Assembly: GCF_009707365.1 (NCBI RefSeq)
Contig: NZ_CP046122.1
Coordinates: 3,410,001 to 3,474,000 of the forward strand
Length of the DNA stretch: 64,000 nucleotides
Direction of reading: 5' to 3'
From: Microlunatus sp. Gsoil 973
Lineage (GTDB): Bacteria > Actinomycetota > Actinomycetes > Propionibacteriales > Propionibacteriaceae
Within the stretch, counting starts at the first letter, position 1, and each line of letters begins with the position of its first letter. The translations under genes and the position numbers were made by a program. Positions 16,739 through 25,541 of this stretch are shown here, piece after piece. Under the pieces are notes generated by a model. That model searched no databases and was not told where the DNA came from. It worked only from the letters and a program-made list of their open reading frames with translations.

Positions 16739-17926
16739 CTAGGCCGAGGTCATGCGCTCGGCGAGTTCGACCAGGTCCACGTCGGTGCCGGGAGCACCGA
16801 CGAAACAGATGTTGTACGGCAGCGGCCCGGTCCCCAGTCCTGGGACCGAGACCGACGGGAGGCCGCCGAGTCCCGCGAGGCAGGTCTGCCGGAGGTTGCC
16901 TGCCCGGACGCCGGTGATCCGGTCGGCATCGTCCGCTCGCGGCGGCACCGAGGCCGCTGCCGGCTGGACCAGCACGGCATCGCTGAGCAGGTCCTGGACA
17001 GTCGCCCGCGCCTCCCCGGCCACCCCACGAGCCCGCTCGACCTGTTCGGCCGCGCCATCACGACCGGCGGTGAAGCGCGCCTCGATCTCCGACTCGAGCG
17101 CACCGGGATGGGCCATGATCCACTCGCCGCGGATCTGCCAGGCCTCGTACGCCTGGATCGTCCGGAACGCGTCCAGCCAGCCGTCCAACCGGCCGGCATC
17201 GATGTCCCACTCCTCCAGCGGCACCCCGAGGTGTTCGGCGGTGCGATCCGCAACCCGGGTTGTCGTGTCGGCGATGTCCTGCTCGGCGGAGGTCTGCAGC
17301 TCGGGAATGATCAAGACCCGGTTGACCGCCAGCGAGCGCCGCCGCGGCTCGGGGATCAGCAGCCGGCCGACGGTGGACAGCAGCGCGGCCTCCCGGGTGA
17401 ACCAGCCGACCGTGTCGAAACTCGGTGCCAGATCGAGCAGGCCGCTGCGATCCACGAGGTCATGAGTGGTGCGGATGCCGAAGATTGCCTGGTAGGACGC
17501 CGGCACGCGCACCGAGCCGCCGGTGTCGGTGCCCAGCGCAACATCAACCTGGCCAAGGGCGACCGCCGATGCCGAGCCGCTGGACGACCCGCCCGGTATG
17601 CGGCCGGGCGCGGCACCGTTGGGTGGCGTGCCATAATCGGCGTTCCGGCCGGCCATGCTGAAGGCGAACTGGTCGGTCCGGGTGATTCCCGTGATATCGA
17701 TCCCGGCGGCCAGCAGTGTCTCGACCACGCCCGCGCTGCGCTGCACCGGTTGCTGCTCGGCCAGCCAGGCCGCTACCCCGGCACCGACCCGTTGTCCCGC
17801 GACGGCGTACAGGTCCTTCACCGCCACGGTCCGACCGTGCAGCGGCCCGGCCGGATCTCCGGGCACCAGGGGGTCGCCCAGCACACGCCAGATCGAGCGG
17901 TCGAACGGATGCTGGGACTCGGGCAT
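16739..17926 (-). CDS. Amidase-signature family hydrolase
   Basis: A ~395-residue Ser-cisSer-Lys amidase. The catalytic Lys is in TVAVKDLYAVAG, and the Gly/Ser-rich amidase signature GGSSSGSASAVALG carries the cis-Ser, followed by GTDTGGSVRVPASY with the nucleophilic Ser. It is shorter than GatA (about 480) and resembles AtzF/allophanate-hydrolase-like or general amidases. ATG 17926 is used; an in-frame ATG at 17953 is also possible and neither has a clear ribosome-binding site. It lies 72 bp downstream of the UraD-like gene on the same strand. That suggests a ureide or amide breakdown pair, although no other purine-degradation gene is present. Confidence 0.87.
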   Translation of the reverse strand: MPESQHPFDRSIWRVLGDPLVPGDPAGPLHGRTVAVKDLYAVAGQRVGAGVAAWLAEQQPVQRSAGVVETLLAAGIDITGITRTDQFAFSMAGRNADYGTPPNGAAPGRIPGGSSSGSASAVALGQVDVALGTDTGGSVRVPASYQAIFGIRTTHDLVDRSGLLDLAPSFDTVGWFTREAALLSTVGRLLIPEPRRRSLAVNRVLIIPELQTSAEQDIADTTTRVADRTAEHLGVPLEEWDIDAGRLDGWLDAFRTIQAYEAWQIRGEWIMAHPGALESEIEARFTAGRDGAAEQVERARGVAGEARATVQDLLSDAVLVQPAAASVPPRADDADRITGVRAGNLRQTCLAGLGGLPSVSVPGLGTGPLPYNICFVGAPGTDVDLVELAERMTSA

Positions 17927-17998
17927 GATCAGACCGTATCGTCCCTCAGGCATCCAGCCGCCGCGGAGCCGTTCATACCATGATCAATCCGGGGAGGG

Positions 17999-18367
17999 TC
18001 AGCCGTCCTCGGTGAAGCTCTGCTCCATGCGCAGCAGCGCGACCTCCCGCAGTTCGTCGGCGATGACCTTCAGTTCCTCGGGGTTGTCGTCGAGGCGCTT
18101 CCGCAGGTCCCTCAGCAGCTCCGACCCCGGTCGGGCGATGTCGTCGCCGACGCCGGCGCCGGAGGGTCGGGTGCCGATCCGTGCGTGATGGGACAACGCG
18201 CGCTCGACCTCCTCCCGGGTCAGCGGGTCCGCCGCGGTCCGCGCAACGTCCAGCAACTCGTCCAACGACCCGTAGGGCGCCCGTTCGACGATCGAATCGA
18301 TCCACCGGGGCACATCAAGACAGGTGGACAACCGTCCACGAAGGACGGCTTCCTGCAGATTGATCAT
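17999..18367 (-). CDS. Shortened OHCU decarboxylase (UraD)-like protein
   Basis: A 122-residue protein matching both ends of 2-oxo-4-hydroxy-4-carboxy-5-ureidoimidazoline decarboxylase, the last enzyme of urate-to-allantoin conversion. The N-terminal part has CLDVPRWIDSIVERAPYGSL and the active-site-like HHARIG (HPRIG in the family). The C-terminal helix part has LRKRLDDNPEELKVIADELR. The middle section, which in the usual ~165-residue enzyme carries a conserved Glu-Gln and the RFGxxF strand, is missing without loss of frame. Activity is therefore doubtful. ATG 18367 follows GTGAGG. It is probably cotranscribed with the amidase. Confidence 0.65.
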   Translation of the reverse strand: MINLQEAVLRGRLSTCLDVPRWIDSIVERAPYGSLDELLDVARTAADPLTREEVERALSHHARIGTRPSGAGVGDDIARPGSELLRDLRKRLDDNPEELKVIADELREVALLRMEQSFTEDG

Positions 18368-18478
18368 GTAGGCGGCCTCACCCCAACAACGACTTCCTCC
18401 GGTCGGTGACCAGTACGATCTCCCGGCTCGGACGGCTTCTGGACATCCTGTCCAGCATCCTTGCATCTTTGCCGATGG

Positions 18479-19000
18479 TTACCCGGAATGTGCCGTTCCC
18501 CACAGCTTCGGCCCGGTCGGGGATCGTCGTTGGGAAGCAAGCAGGTAGACCGGATCGACCCGATGGGAGACCAGCCTCACCCGGCCGGGCTGCTGGTAGG
18601 CGAGCACGTCGATCCTGACCGGCCGCGTGGCCGCAAGGTCAACCGGTAAGGACAGGTGCCGGGTGGACTGTTCCGGCACGACGTCGACGATTGCATCCTC
18701 CGGCGGCTGCACGGGCCGCAGGATGGTCTTGCGGGTCGTCGGTTGGCCGGCCAGCCACACCGGCCGCGACGAACGGCCGGTCCGGACAGCGGTCACGACC
18801 GGACGCTCCCCCGGATTGCTGAGCGTCACCAACGCGACAGCGGCGCCGGGCTGCTCACTGGACTCGACCCGGACGTCGATGCCGAGGTCTCCGAGTCGAT
18901 CACCATCGCGGACGCCGAGCCAGGTCATCGCACCCACGGCCGCGAACGCCGTGACCGAGAACACCACAATCGCAGCTGCCACCAGACCCATGGTCGTCAC
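18479..19000 (-). CDS. Membrane-anchored protein of unknown function
   Basis: A 173-residue protein that is not recognised. Residues ~4-28 form one hydrophobic helix, followed by an extracytoplasmic-looking beta-rich region (VAVALVTLSNPGERPVVTAV resembles a DUF11-like or Ig-like strand pair, a weak impression). No catalytic motif is visible. Its ATG overlaps the stop of the upstream 71-residue gene in an ATGA junction, so the two are likely translated together. Confidence 0.7.
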   Translation of the reverse strand: MTTMGLVAAAIVVFSVTAFAAVGAMTWLGVRDGDRLGDLGIDVRVESSEQPGAAVALVTLSNPGERPVVTAVRTGRSSRPVWLAGQPTTRKTILRPVQPPEDAIVDVVPEQSTRHLSLPVDLAATRPVRIDVLAYQQPGRVRLVSHRVDPVYLLASQRRSPTGPKLWGTAHSG

Positions 19001-19212
19001 GCCGTTTCGAGCTGGCTGCGGACGGCGCGTACCGCAGCGGCTGCTCGCTGCGGGTCAGCCTCGGCGACCCGGCCACAGGCGGTGAAATGATCTTCGCCGC
19101 ACGGGCACTCCCACCACATGACCATGACTCCGGGTTCGAGGTTGAACAACGAACGGACCGACTCGTATCCGATGAGAAGCCGACCCTTGGTCGGACAGAC
19201 ACCCAGCAACAT
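18997..19212 (-). CDS. Small cysteine-containing protein, translationally coupled
   Basis: A 71-residue protein starting MLLGVCPTKG at ATG 19212, with GAGGGG seven bases upstream. The centre reads WWECPCGEDHFTACG: a CxC-type Cys pair, a His and another Cys, with a further Cys near the N-terminus. These could bind zinc, but the arrangement does not match a family I can name. It overlaps the downstream membrane-protein gene by ATGA and is therefore probably in an operon with it. A hairpin at 19295-19318 separates it from the MocR gene upstream. Confidence 0.7.
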   Translation of the reverse strand: MLLGVCPTKGRLLIGYESVRSLFNLEPGVMVMWWECPCGEDHFTACGRVAEADPQRAAAAVRAVRSQLETA

Positions 19213-19294
19213 CGTCGTACCCCTCAACCAGTCGTACGCGTCCCGATGGACACCGCCTACCGGTGATCCTGCGGTGGAGAGGAGGACCGCTGAA

Positions 19295-19318
19295 GAGCCA
19301 ATCGGCCGAGATTGGCTC
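19295..19318 (-). terminator. Hairpin between MocR gene and 71-aa gene
   Basis: GAGCCAATC (19295-19303) and GATTGGCTC (19310-19318) form a perfect 9-bp stem with a six-base loop, 12 bp beyond the MocR stop codon. There is no clear U-tract, but its position fits a terminator for the MocR transcript. Confidence 0.5.
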
Positions 19319-19330
19319 GTTCTCCGCGGC

Positions 19331-20764
19331 TCAGACGGCGAGGACGGGGCTGCTCTGGGTTGCGCGCCTCGGAGCCGCGTAGTCCGACCAGGCGTCGGCC
19401 AGTCTGCCGACGGCCTCGGACAGCAGTTGTTCCGATGCCGAGAAGTGCACCCGGATCCGATCACGACTCTGCCGGGACGGGTCGAGCCCGTCGCCGGGGA
19501 CGACGGCGACACCGTGCCGGACGGCAGCCTGGGCGAAGGACGTGCCGTCCCCGCGCGGCAGCCGGATCCATAACGTCTGCCCACCCCCGGCTGCGGGCAC
19601 CGACCATTCCGGGAGCGCCGCGCACAACTCGGCGCGCAGTTGATCATGTCGGGACTTGAGGAAGGCAGCCCTGCGCCGACAAAGCTCGTCCATGATCGGG
19701 AGCAGTTCGGCGGTGGCCATCTGAGCGGGGAGGTTGCCGCCGAGATCATGGATCGCGCGGATCCGCGCGGCACGATTGATGATCGACTCGGGCGCCCTGA
19801 TCCAGCCGACCCGCAGCCCGGCCCAGACCGACTTTGACAACGAGCCCACGGAGATGACACAGCCACGCCGATCGGTCGCGATGGCCGGCGGCACCCGACG
19901 GCCCGGGAAGCTCAGATCGGCGACGACCTCGTCCTCGATCAGCGGGATCCCTGCCGCGGCGGCGATTCCGGCGAGCCGACTCCGGTGCAGCCCCGGCAAA
20001 GTCGTGCCGGTCGGGTTGTGATTGGTGGCGATCACGTACGCCATCGCCGGCGGGTGGTCGCGGAACACCCGGGTGAACTCCTCCAGTCCGATGCCGCACG
20101 GAACCGGAATCGCGCCCGCCTCGCGGATCACCTCCAGTGCTCCGGGATAGGTCGGTGACTCGACCGCCACCGCATCTCCCGGCCGGAGCAGGCTCATCGC
20201 CAGCAGGGAAAGGGCCTGCTGGCCGCCACTGGTGATCATGATCTGTTCCGCCGAGGTGGGAATGCCGCGGTCGGTGAAGCGGCGGGCCAGTCCTGCCCGC
20301 AACCGGTGATAGCCAAACGGGTGATAGCCCAGGTCTTCCTTCAACGAGGCCAGTTCGGTCGCTGCGGACCGGTAGGCATCCACCAGTTCGGCTGGGGGCC
20401 CGGCAGGTGCGGCGCAGGCGAGACCGATCACCTCCTCGTCCGGCTCGAGCAGCGCCAGGAACATCGGCTGCGTGGTCACCGGCACGCCGTCCGCGTGCGG
20501 CTCGGTGCTGCCGGCGATCCTCGTCCCGCTGCCCTGTCGACGGACCACCCGGCCGTCCGCTCGCAGCTGTTCGTACGCATTGACCACGGTTCCCCGGCCG
20601 ACCGCCAGTTCCCGCGCCAGCCGGCGTTCGGGCGGCAGTCGGGCTCCCGGCTCGAGCTCACCGTCGTCGATGAGCTGGCGCAGCCGGGCGGCGAGCAGGA
20701 GATAGAGAGGTCCGCGTCCTGCGGACCAGCGCCCCAGCTGCTCGACCAGTCGCCGTGTATCCAT
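19331..20764 (-). CDS. MocR-type GntR/aminotransferase transcriptional regulator
   Basis: A 477-residue regulator that fuses an N-terminal GntR winged helix (residues ~12-80, with LEPGARLPPERRLARELAVG) to a class I aminotransferase-like domain (~115-465). The PLP lysine is in ISVGSLSKSVWAGLRVGW (~310) and a cofactor-binding Asn/Pro region is in ATNHNPTGTTLPG. MocR proteins sense PLP or amino compounds and often control a divergent gene. Here that gene is the aldo-keto reductase, 143 bp away, with a 7-5-7 palindrome between them (20787-20805). PdxR, a MocR member, controls pyridoxal synthesis, and pyridoxal reductases are aldo-keto reductases, so a vitamin B6 link is possible but unproven. ATG 20764 is chosen to begin at the family N-terminus. 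Confidence 0.9.
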   Translation of the reverse strand: MDTRRLVEQLGRWSAGRGPLYLLLAARLRQLIDDGELEPGARLPPERRLARELAVGRGTVVNAYEQLRADGRVVRRQGSGTRIAGSTEPHADGVPVTTQPMFLALLEPDEEVIGLACAAPAGPPAELVDAYRSAATELASLKEDLGYHPFGYHRLRAGLARRFTDRGIPTSAEQIMITSGGQQALSLLAMSLLRPGDAVAVESPTYPGALEVIREAGAIPVPCGIGLEEFTRVFRDHPPAMAYVIATNHNPTGTTLPGLHRSRLAGIAAAAGIPLIEDEVVADLSFPGRRVPPAIATDRRGCVISVGSLSKSVWAGLRVGWIRAPESIINRAARIRAIHDLGGNLPAQMATAELLPIMDELCRRRAAFLKSRHDQLRAELCAALPEWSVPAAGGGQTLWIRLPRGDGTSFAQAAVRHGVAVVPGDGLDPSRQSRDRIRVHFSASEQLLSEAVGRLADAWSDYAAPRRATQSSPVLAV

Positions 20765-20786
20765 GGTGTCTTCACCGTAGCCGGAT

Positions 20787-20805
20787 TGGATCGGCGCGCG
20801 ATCCA
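20787..20805. promoter_or_regulatory. Palindrome in MocR/AKR divergent promoter
   Basis: TGGATCG and CGATCCA are perfect inverted arms separated by GCGCG, 22 bp upstream of the MocR start. Its place between a MocR gene and its divergent neighbour makes it a candidate operator. Known MocR sites are often direct repeats, so this is tentative. Confidence 0.45.
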
Positions 20806-20907
20806 TTTTTCGCAGTGGACGGGTGGCCCGGTGGCGGCCCCGGACGACCCGGGCAGACAATGGTGCCGAACACGTTGTGAGCCCCAACTGCGACGAAGCG
20901 AGGACGG

Positions 20908-21837
20908 ATGAGCGAAACGACCGGGGCGGCGAGTCTGCCGACGAACGAGCTGGGTCGGACCGGGCTGCAGGTCACCAAACTGGGCTACGGCGCCATGGAG
21001 ATCCGCGGTTCACGGATCTGGGGTGGCCGGGCGGTCGAGGACGGCCAGGCCGAAACGATCTTGAACGCCGTGCTGGACAACGGCATCACCTTCATCGACA
21101 CGGCCAACGACTACGGCCGGAGCGAGGAGTACATCGGGCGATACATCGCCGGGCGCCGGGACGAGTACGTGCTGGCCACCAAATGCGGTTGCCAGGTGGT
21201 CCGCCGCGACGACGAGACCGATGACACTCCACACGTGTGGACCAAGGAGAACCTGTTCCGCGGCTTGCACGAGAGCCTGGAGCGGATGAAGACCGACTAC
21301 GTCGACATCATCCAGTTGCACAACCCGACCGTCGAACAGACCGAGCAGGGTGACCTGGTCGCCGCGCTGCAGGAGATGAAGGACCAGGGCAAGGTCCGCT
21401 GGATCGGCATCTCCTCGACCGACCCGCACCTGCAGACCTACATCGAGCAGGGCGTGTTCGACACATTCCAGATCCCGTACTCCGCTCTGGAGCGGCAGCA
21501 TGAACAGCTGATCCAGGCAGCCTCCGATGCGGGTGCCGGGGTGATCATCCGCGGCGGAGTCGCCCGTGGCGAGCCCGGTGCCGGGCTCGGCGACGCCGAT
21601 CGTTGGGACGTCTGGGAGGAAGCCAAGCTCGACGCACTGCTCGACCCGGGTGAGAAGCGGACCCAGTTCCTGCTCCGTTTCACCAACGCCCACCCGGGGA
21701 TGAACACCAACATCGTCGGGACACTCAACCCCGAGCACCTCGTGGAGAACATCGCGGCGGCAGCCAAGCCACTTCCGGCGGACACCTACGCCGAGGCGAA
21801 GCGGCGGCTCGACGCCGTGACGAAACCGGCCGCATAG
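20908..21837 (+). CDS. Aldo-keto reductase
   Basis: A 309-residue NADPH-dependent oxidoreductase with a TIM barrel. The tetrad is visible: Asp and Tyr in FIDTANDYGRSEEYIGRY, Lys in VLATKCG and His in IIQLHNP. It starts at ATG 20908 with GAGGACGG upstream. The sequence fits a large group annotated as general aldo/keto reductases, some of which reduce pyridoxal. Its divergent MocR neighbour is probably its regulator. The C-terminal NIVGTLNPEHLVENI is a normal cofactor-binding end, so the enzyme appears intact. Confidence 0.92.
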   Translation: MSETTGAASLPTNELGRTGLQVTKLGYGAMEIRGSRIWGGRAVEDGQAETILNAVLDNGITFIDTANDYGRSEEYIGRYIAGRRDEYVLATKCGCQVVRRDDETDDTPHVWTKENLFRGLHESLERMKTDYVDIIQLHNPTVEQTEQGDLVAALQEMKDQGKVRWIGISSTDPHLQTYIEQGVFDTFQIPYSALERQHEQLIQAASDAGAGVIIRGGVARGEPGAGLGDADRWDVWEEAKLDALLDPGEKRTQFLLRFTNAHPGMNTNIVGTLNPEHLVENIAAAAKPLPADTYAEAKRRLDAVTKPAA

Positions 21838-22085
21838 GACGCCGAGTAAGGAATCGCGGAGCAGAACTGCGTCTGCCCGCCCCAGACGGGATCACGGTCG
21901 GGGGTCCGTGTGTCGCCGGGGGCGGGCACGCAACGTCGAAGGCCCCAAAAGCACTGCTGGGGGAGGTTGACGCGGAGCGTCCTGCCTCGACGTACAGGCT
22001 GCGTCGCCTGCACGTCAGAAATTACCAACAGAACTGTCCGCGCACCGGGCTTTGACAAAAATGGTCGCAAAAGGGACTTTGGTCC

Positions 22086-23049
22086 CTATCTCCGCAGGTC
22101 GGCGCCGAGCCGACCGTCGGCGCGCAGCCGGTCGACCGCCTCGGTGACGGCCTGCAACGAGCTGTGCCGCGGGTGATACCCGAGCCGATTGCGGGCCTTG
22201 TCGATGCTCACCACGTGGCTGCGGGTGATGTGCTCGCGGGCCGACGCCGACTCCGGCTCGGGCAGCGCCGCAAAGAACTCCTCGTACGGGACGAAGCGCA
22301 GCACCGCCTCCCGTCCGAACCAGCCGGCCATGGCCTCGGCGAAGCCACGAAGCGTCAGCGCCTGCGCCGACACCGCGTGGAATGCCTCATGATCAGCCTG
22401 TTCGGGGTGGTCGATGCACAGCCGTACGATCTGCGCGACGTCCTCGGCGTGGACGTGATGCAGGGTGTCCAGTCCGAGCCCCGGCAGCAGCAACTCCTCG
22501 CCGAGGGCCAGCGTCCGCCAGGCGTCGGTGTTCACCGTCCCCCTGCGGGTTGATCACCGGCCATCCCGGTCCGGAAATGTGTCCGGGATGCACGATCGCC
22601 GTCGGTACTCCGGTGCGGGACTGGCTGAGCAGGTATTGTTCGATGGCATTCTTCTGGGTGCCGTATTCGCCCCACGGATGGCGTACCGCATCCTCGGTCA
22701 CCGGCACCTCGGTCAGGCGGCCGTGCACCCAGATGGTCCCGATATGCACCAATCGCCGCACGCGACCGGTCAGGCCCGCGACCAGCGCACGCGCCGAATC
22801 CTCGGTGAAGCAGATCATGTCGACGACCACGTCCGGACCAAGATCGGCGATCTTCCCGGCGAAGGTACCCGCCGCATCTTCCGCGGTTCGGTCGAGCGCG
22901 ACCTTGTCGACCTGCTGCCAGGCGGGATCGTCCCGATACTTCGGTGAACCGTCGCGGGAGACGACGGTCACCCGGTGCCCGTCCTCGACCAGCATCGGAA
23001 CGAGGTAGCCGCCGATGTGGCCGGTGCCACCGATCACCACGATCTTCAT
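22086..23049 (-). pseudogene. NAD-dependent epimerase/dehydratase, broken by frameshift in a G-run
   Basis: A ~320-residue short-chain sugar epimerase/dehydratase split between two frames. The N-terminal part begins at ATG 23049 with a textbook AAAGGAGGT ribosome-binding site, shows the NAD loop VIGGTGHIGGYL, the catalytic-type YGTQKNAIEQYL, and runs to HPGHISGPGWPVINPQG. The C-terminal part continues as TVNTDAWRTLALGEELLLPG in the next frame to a stop at 22086. The switch falls in five C residues (22539-22543; GGGGG on the coding strand). Removing one base restores a continuous protein. This may be phase variation, decay or a homopolymer read error. It is divergent from the acyltransferase. 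Confidence 0.8.
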
Positions 23050-23169
23050 CAGACCTCCTTTGAACTTCGTGTATACGCCCGAGCCTGTCGGCGCGTGCGG
23101 ACGGGTCGGACCACAGCTGGCCGACGACCTGGACCTTCTAGGACGTTTGCCCCTCCCGATCGCCCCCGG

Positions 23170-24405
23170 ATGCGAGATGCTGATGCTGTGAGCTTCGGCA
23201 CGCAGCCAGACGATTCCGACCGGTTGCAGCACCTGGACAGGCTCAGGACCGCGCTGGTCGCCTGGGTCATCGCCTGCCATGCGCTCCTTGGCTACTCCGC
23301 GGTGGGCGGGTGGCCCTATGACGAGGTCAACGAGGTCACTTTCGCACCCGGGACCGAGTTGTTGTTGATGATCATCGTCGGTCCGTCGGGTCTAGTGATC
23401 ATCGGCCTCTTCTTCTTCATCGCCGGTCTGCTCACCGAGCGGTCCTACCGTCGGCACGGCTGGCTGCGCTACATCGGCGGACGGGTGCAACGACTTGGCC
23501 TGCCCTGGTTGGTTTCCGCACTCGCACTCTGGCCGGTCGCCGTATGGATCGCCTATCGGGGTGCCGGCCGGCATGTCTCGTTGTGGTGGATCTTCCGACA
23601 TCGCGACCCGTTCCTCGACTCAGGGGCGTTGTGGTTCGCGTTGGTCCTGATGATCTTCTCCGCTGTGTTCGCGACGGGAACCAGCCTCGAGCGGATAGCG
23701 GCCCGCTTCGGCTCGTCGAGATCAGGCGCTCGCCGTCGAGGACCGGGCCCGCTCACGGTGACCCGGCTCGGCGGGGTGGTCGGCGCGATCAGCCTGGCAT
23801 CGTTCGTCGTCCGGATCGGGGTCCCGGTACACAGCGGACAGGTAGGCGACCTGCACATCTGGTGGTGGCCGCAGTGTTTGGGAATGTTCCTGCTCGGCAT
23901 AGCGGCCGCGCGCCGCGGCTGGGACACCCACCTTCCGCCTCGGGTGCGGCGCGGCTGCGGCGTCGCGGCTCTGGTGACGTTGGCGGTGGCGCCGGTGCTG
24001 GCAGTGGCGAGCGGCCTGCGCGACGACCTGCACGGTGTCGGACCGTTCCTCGGCGGATGGCACTGGCAGTCGCTGGTCGCCGGCACCATCGAGGCGACTC
24101 TGTTGGTCACCAGCTCGATCTGGCTGGTGGGCGCCGCCGAACGTCACCTCGCCGGCACCGGGCGACGGGTCAGCGTCTGGACCGGGGCTGCGTTCGCCGC
24201 GTTCGTCATCCAAGGTCCGGTGTTGATGGTGCTGAGCACGGTGGCGCGGCTCCTCCAGGTTCCGGCCGAGGTGAAGGCGCCGCTGGTCGCGGTAGCGGCG
24301 ATCGTGCTGAGTTTCTGGCTCGGAGGACTGATCGCGGCGTTCTTCCGCTCGCGGGCCAAGGTGGGTTCAGGTGACGGACGGCCGGCCACCGCGCTGGGCT
24401 CTTGA
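23170..24405 (+). CDS. Acyltransferase 3 family membrane protein
   Basis: A ~411-residue integral membrane protein with about ten helices and the acyltransferase-3 opening: LQHLDRLRTALVAWVIACHA, in which the Arg and His are the family's catalytic-region residues. Members O-acylate surface sugars, lipids or small molecules using acyl-CoA. The C-terminal ~25 residues are polar and cytoplasmic. Start codons at ATG 23170 and GTG 23188 are both possible, and neither has a good ribosome-binding site. The gene is divergent from the frameshifted epimerase and 52 bp upstream of the hydrolase. The substrate is unknown. Confidence 0.85.
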   Translation: MRDADAVSFGTQPDDSDRLQHLDRLRTALVAWVIACHALLGYSAVGGWPYDEVNEVTFAPGTELLLMIIVGPSGLVIIGLFFFIAGLLTERSYRRHGWLRYIGGRVQRLGLPWLVSALALWPVAVWIAYRGAGRHVSLWWIFRHRDPFLDSGALWFALVLMIFSAVFATGTSLERIAARFGSSRSGARRRGPGPLTVTRLGGVVGAISLASFVVRIGVPVHSGQVGDLHIWWWPQCLGMFLLGIAAARRGWDTHLPPRVRRGCGVAALVTLAVAPVLAVASGLRDDLHGVGPFLGGWHWQSLVAGTIEATLLVTSSIWLVGAAERHLAGTGRRVSVWTGAAFAAFVIQGPVLMVLSTVARLLQVPAEVKAPLVAVAAIVLSFWLGGLIAAFFRSRAKVGSGDGRPATALGS

Positions 24406-24457
24406 CGCACTTTCGAGAAACGATTCCTGATCCAACACCGAATTGACGGGAGGAGTG

Positions 24458-25366
24458 GTGGGCGACCCGGACATCGGCAGCAGCCGCACCGTCGACCTGA
24501 CGGGCCGGATACTGCACTATGTCGACTTCGGAGGATTACCTTCTGGCCCGACCGTGCTGCTGGTGCACGGACTGGGCGGGTCGCACCTGAACTGGGATCT
24601 GCTGGCGCCCAGGCTGACCGAAGCCGGGCGGGTGTACGCGTTGGATCTGCCGGGCTTCGGTCTGAGTGCGCCGACCGGACGGCCGGCAACGGTGAGGAGC
24701 AACCTGCAGGTCCTCACCGAATTCATCGAGCAGGTTTGCCGGGCCCCGGTGATACTGGTCGGCAACTCCATGGGCGGGTTGGTGGCGATCCTGTTGACGG
24801 CCGCTCGGCCCGAGCTGGTACGCAGTCTTGTGCTGCTGGATCCGGCGCTGCCGGCCCCGAGCCGGGTCTTGGGCTCGCCGTCGGATGCCTGGACTCTTGC
24901 CGTCCACGCTGTTCCGGGGGTCGGCGAGCGCTTGCGCCGGTCACGACGGGACAGGATCGGCGCTCTCGCGACCCTGCGTGAGACTTTGCAGCGCTGTGGT
25001 GTCGACGAGGCGGCGCTGCCGGCCGGGCTGGTCGAGCGGTCGATCGCCCTGATCGAGCGGCAGTCCGATGTCGCCGGTGTGGACCGGGCGCATCTGTCCG
25101 CCTCGCGCTCGCTGGCCTGGACCCTGATCCGGTCCAGGCGCTATTACGCGACGATGGCGTCGATCAGCGTGCCGGTGCTACTGATCCACGGGTCACGTGA
25201 CGGGATGGTTCCCGTCGCTGCCGCGCGCAGTACGGCCCGGCGCTATCCCGGCTGGCACTACCTGGAACTCGAGGGTGCCGGTCATCTGCCCCAACTGCAG
25301 GTCCCGGACACGGTCGCGGTACGCATCCTCGACTGGCTGGGCGGGCAGCTGCCCCCGTCCTCATGA
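24458..25366 (+). CDS. Alpha/beta hydrolase
   Basis: A ~302-residue alpha/beta-fold hydrolase. It shows the oxyanion HG loop LLVHGLGGSHLNW, the nucleophile elbow VGNSMGG, the acid residue in GSRDGMVPV and the catalytic His in GAGHLPQL. These positions fit esterases, lactonases and meta-cleavage hydrolases, and the substrate cannot be told. GTG 24458 follows GGGAGGA closely; GTG 24455 and TTG 24443 are alternatives. It follows the acyltransferase gene by 52 bp and may share its transcript. Confidence 0.9.
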   Translation: MGDPDIGSSRTVDLTGRILHYVDFGGLPSGPTVLLVHGLGGSHLNWDLLAPRLTEAGRVYALDLPGFGLSAPTGRPATVRSNLQVLTEFIEQVCRAPVILVGNSMGGLVAILLTAARPELVRSLVLLDPALPAPSRVLGSPSDAWTLAVHAVPGVGERLRRSRRDRIGALATLRETLQRCGVDEAALPAGLVERSIALIERQSDVAGVDRAHLSASRSLAWTLIRSRRYYATMASISVPVLLIHGSRDGMVPVAAARSTARRYPGWHYLELEGAGHLPQLQVPDTVAVRILDWLGGQLPPSS

Positions 25367-25541
25367 TCAACTCGTCCAGGGCACGAGCGGTGACCGCGAC
25401 CGCGGAACGCCGGGTACCGGAGGCCGTGCGGCGAATTCGGTCGCCTTCCGTTTGTCAAAAGTTTCCCCGCCGGTGAAGGTTCTATCAATCCGCAACTTCT
25501 AGCGTCCCTGTCGAGGTTCACAACCCCAGGAGCGCACATTC

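Noticed and set aside
15824-17983. Long plus-strand open frame (719 codons) across the transaminase and amidase
   Set aside because: It runs out of frame through the transaminase and antisense to the amidase, both of which are intact.
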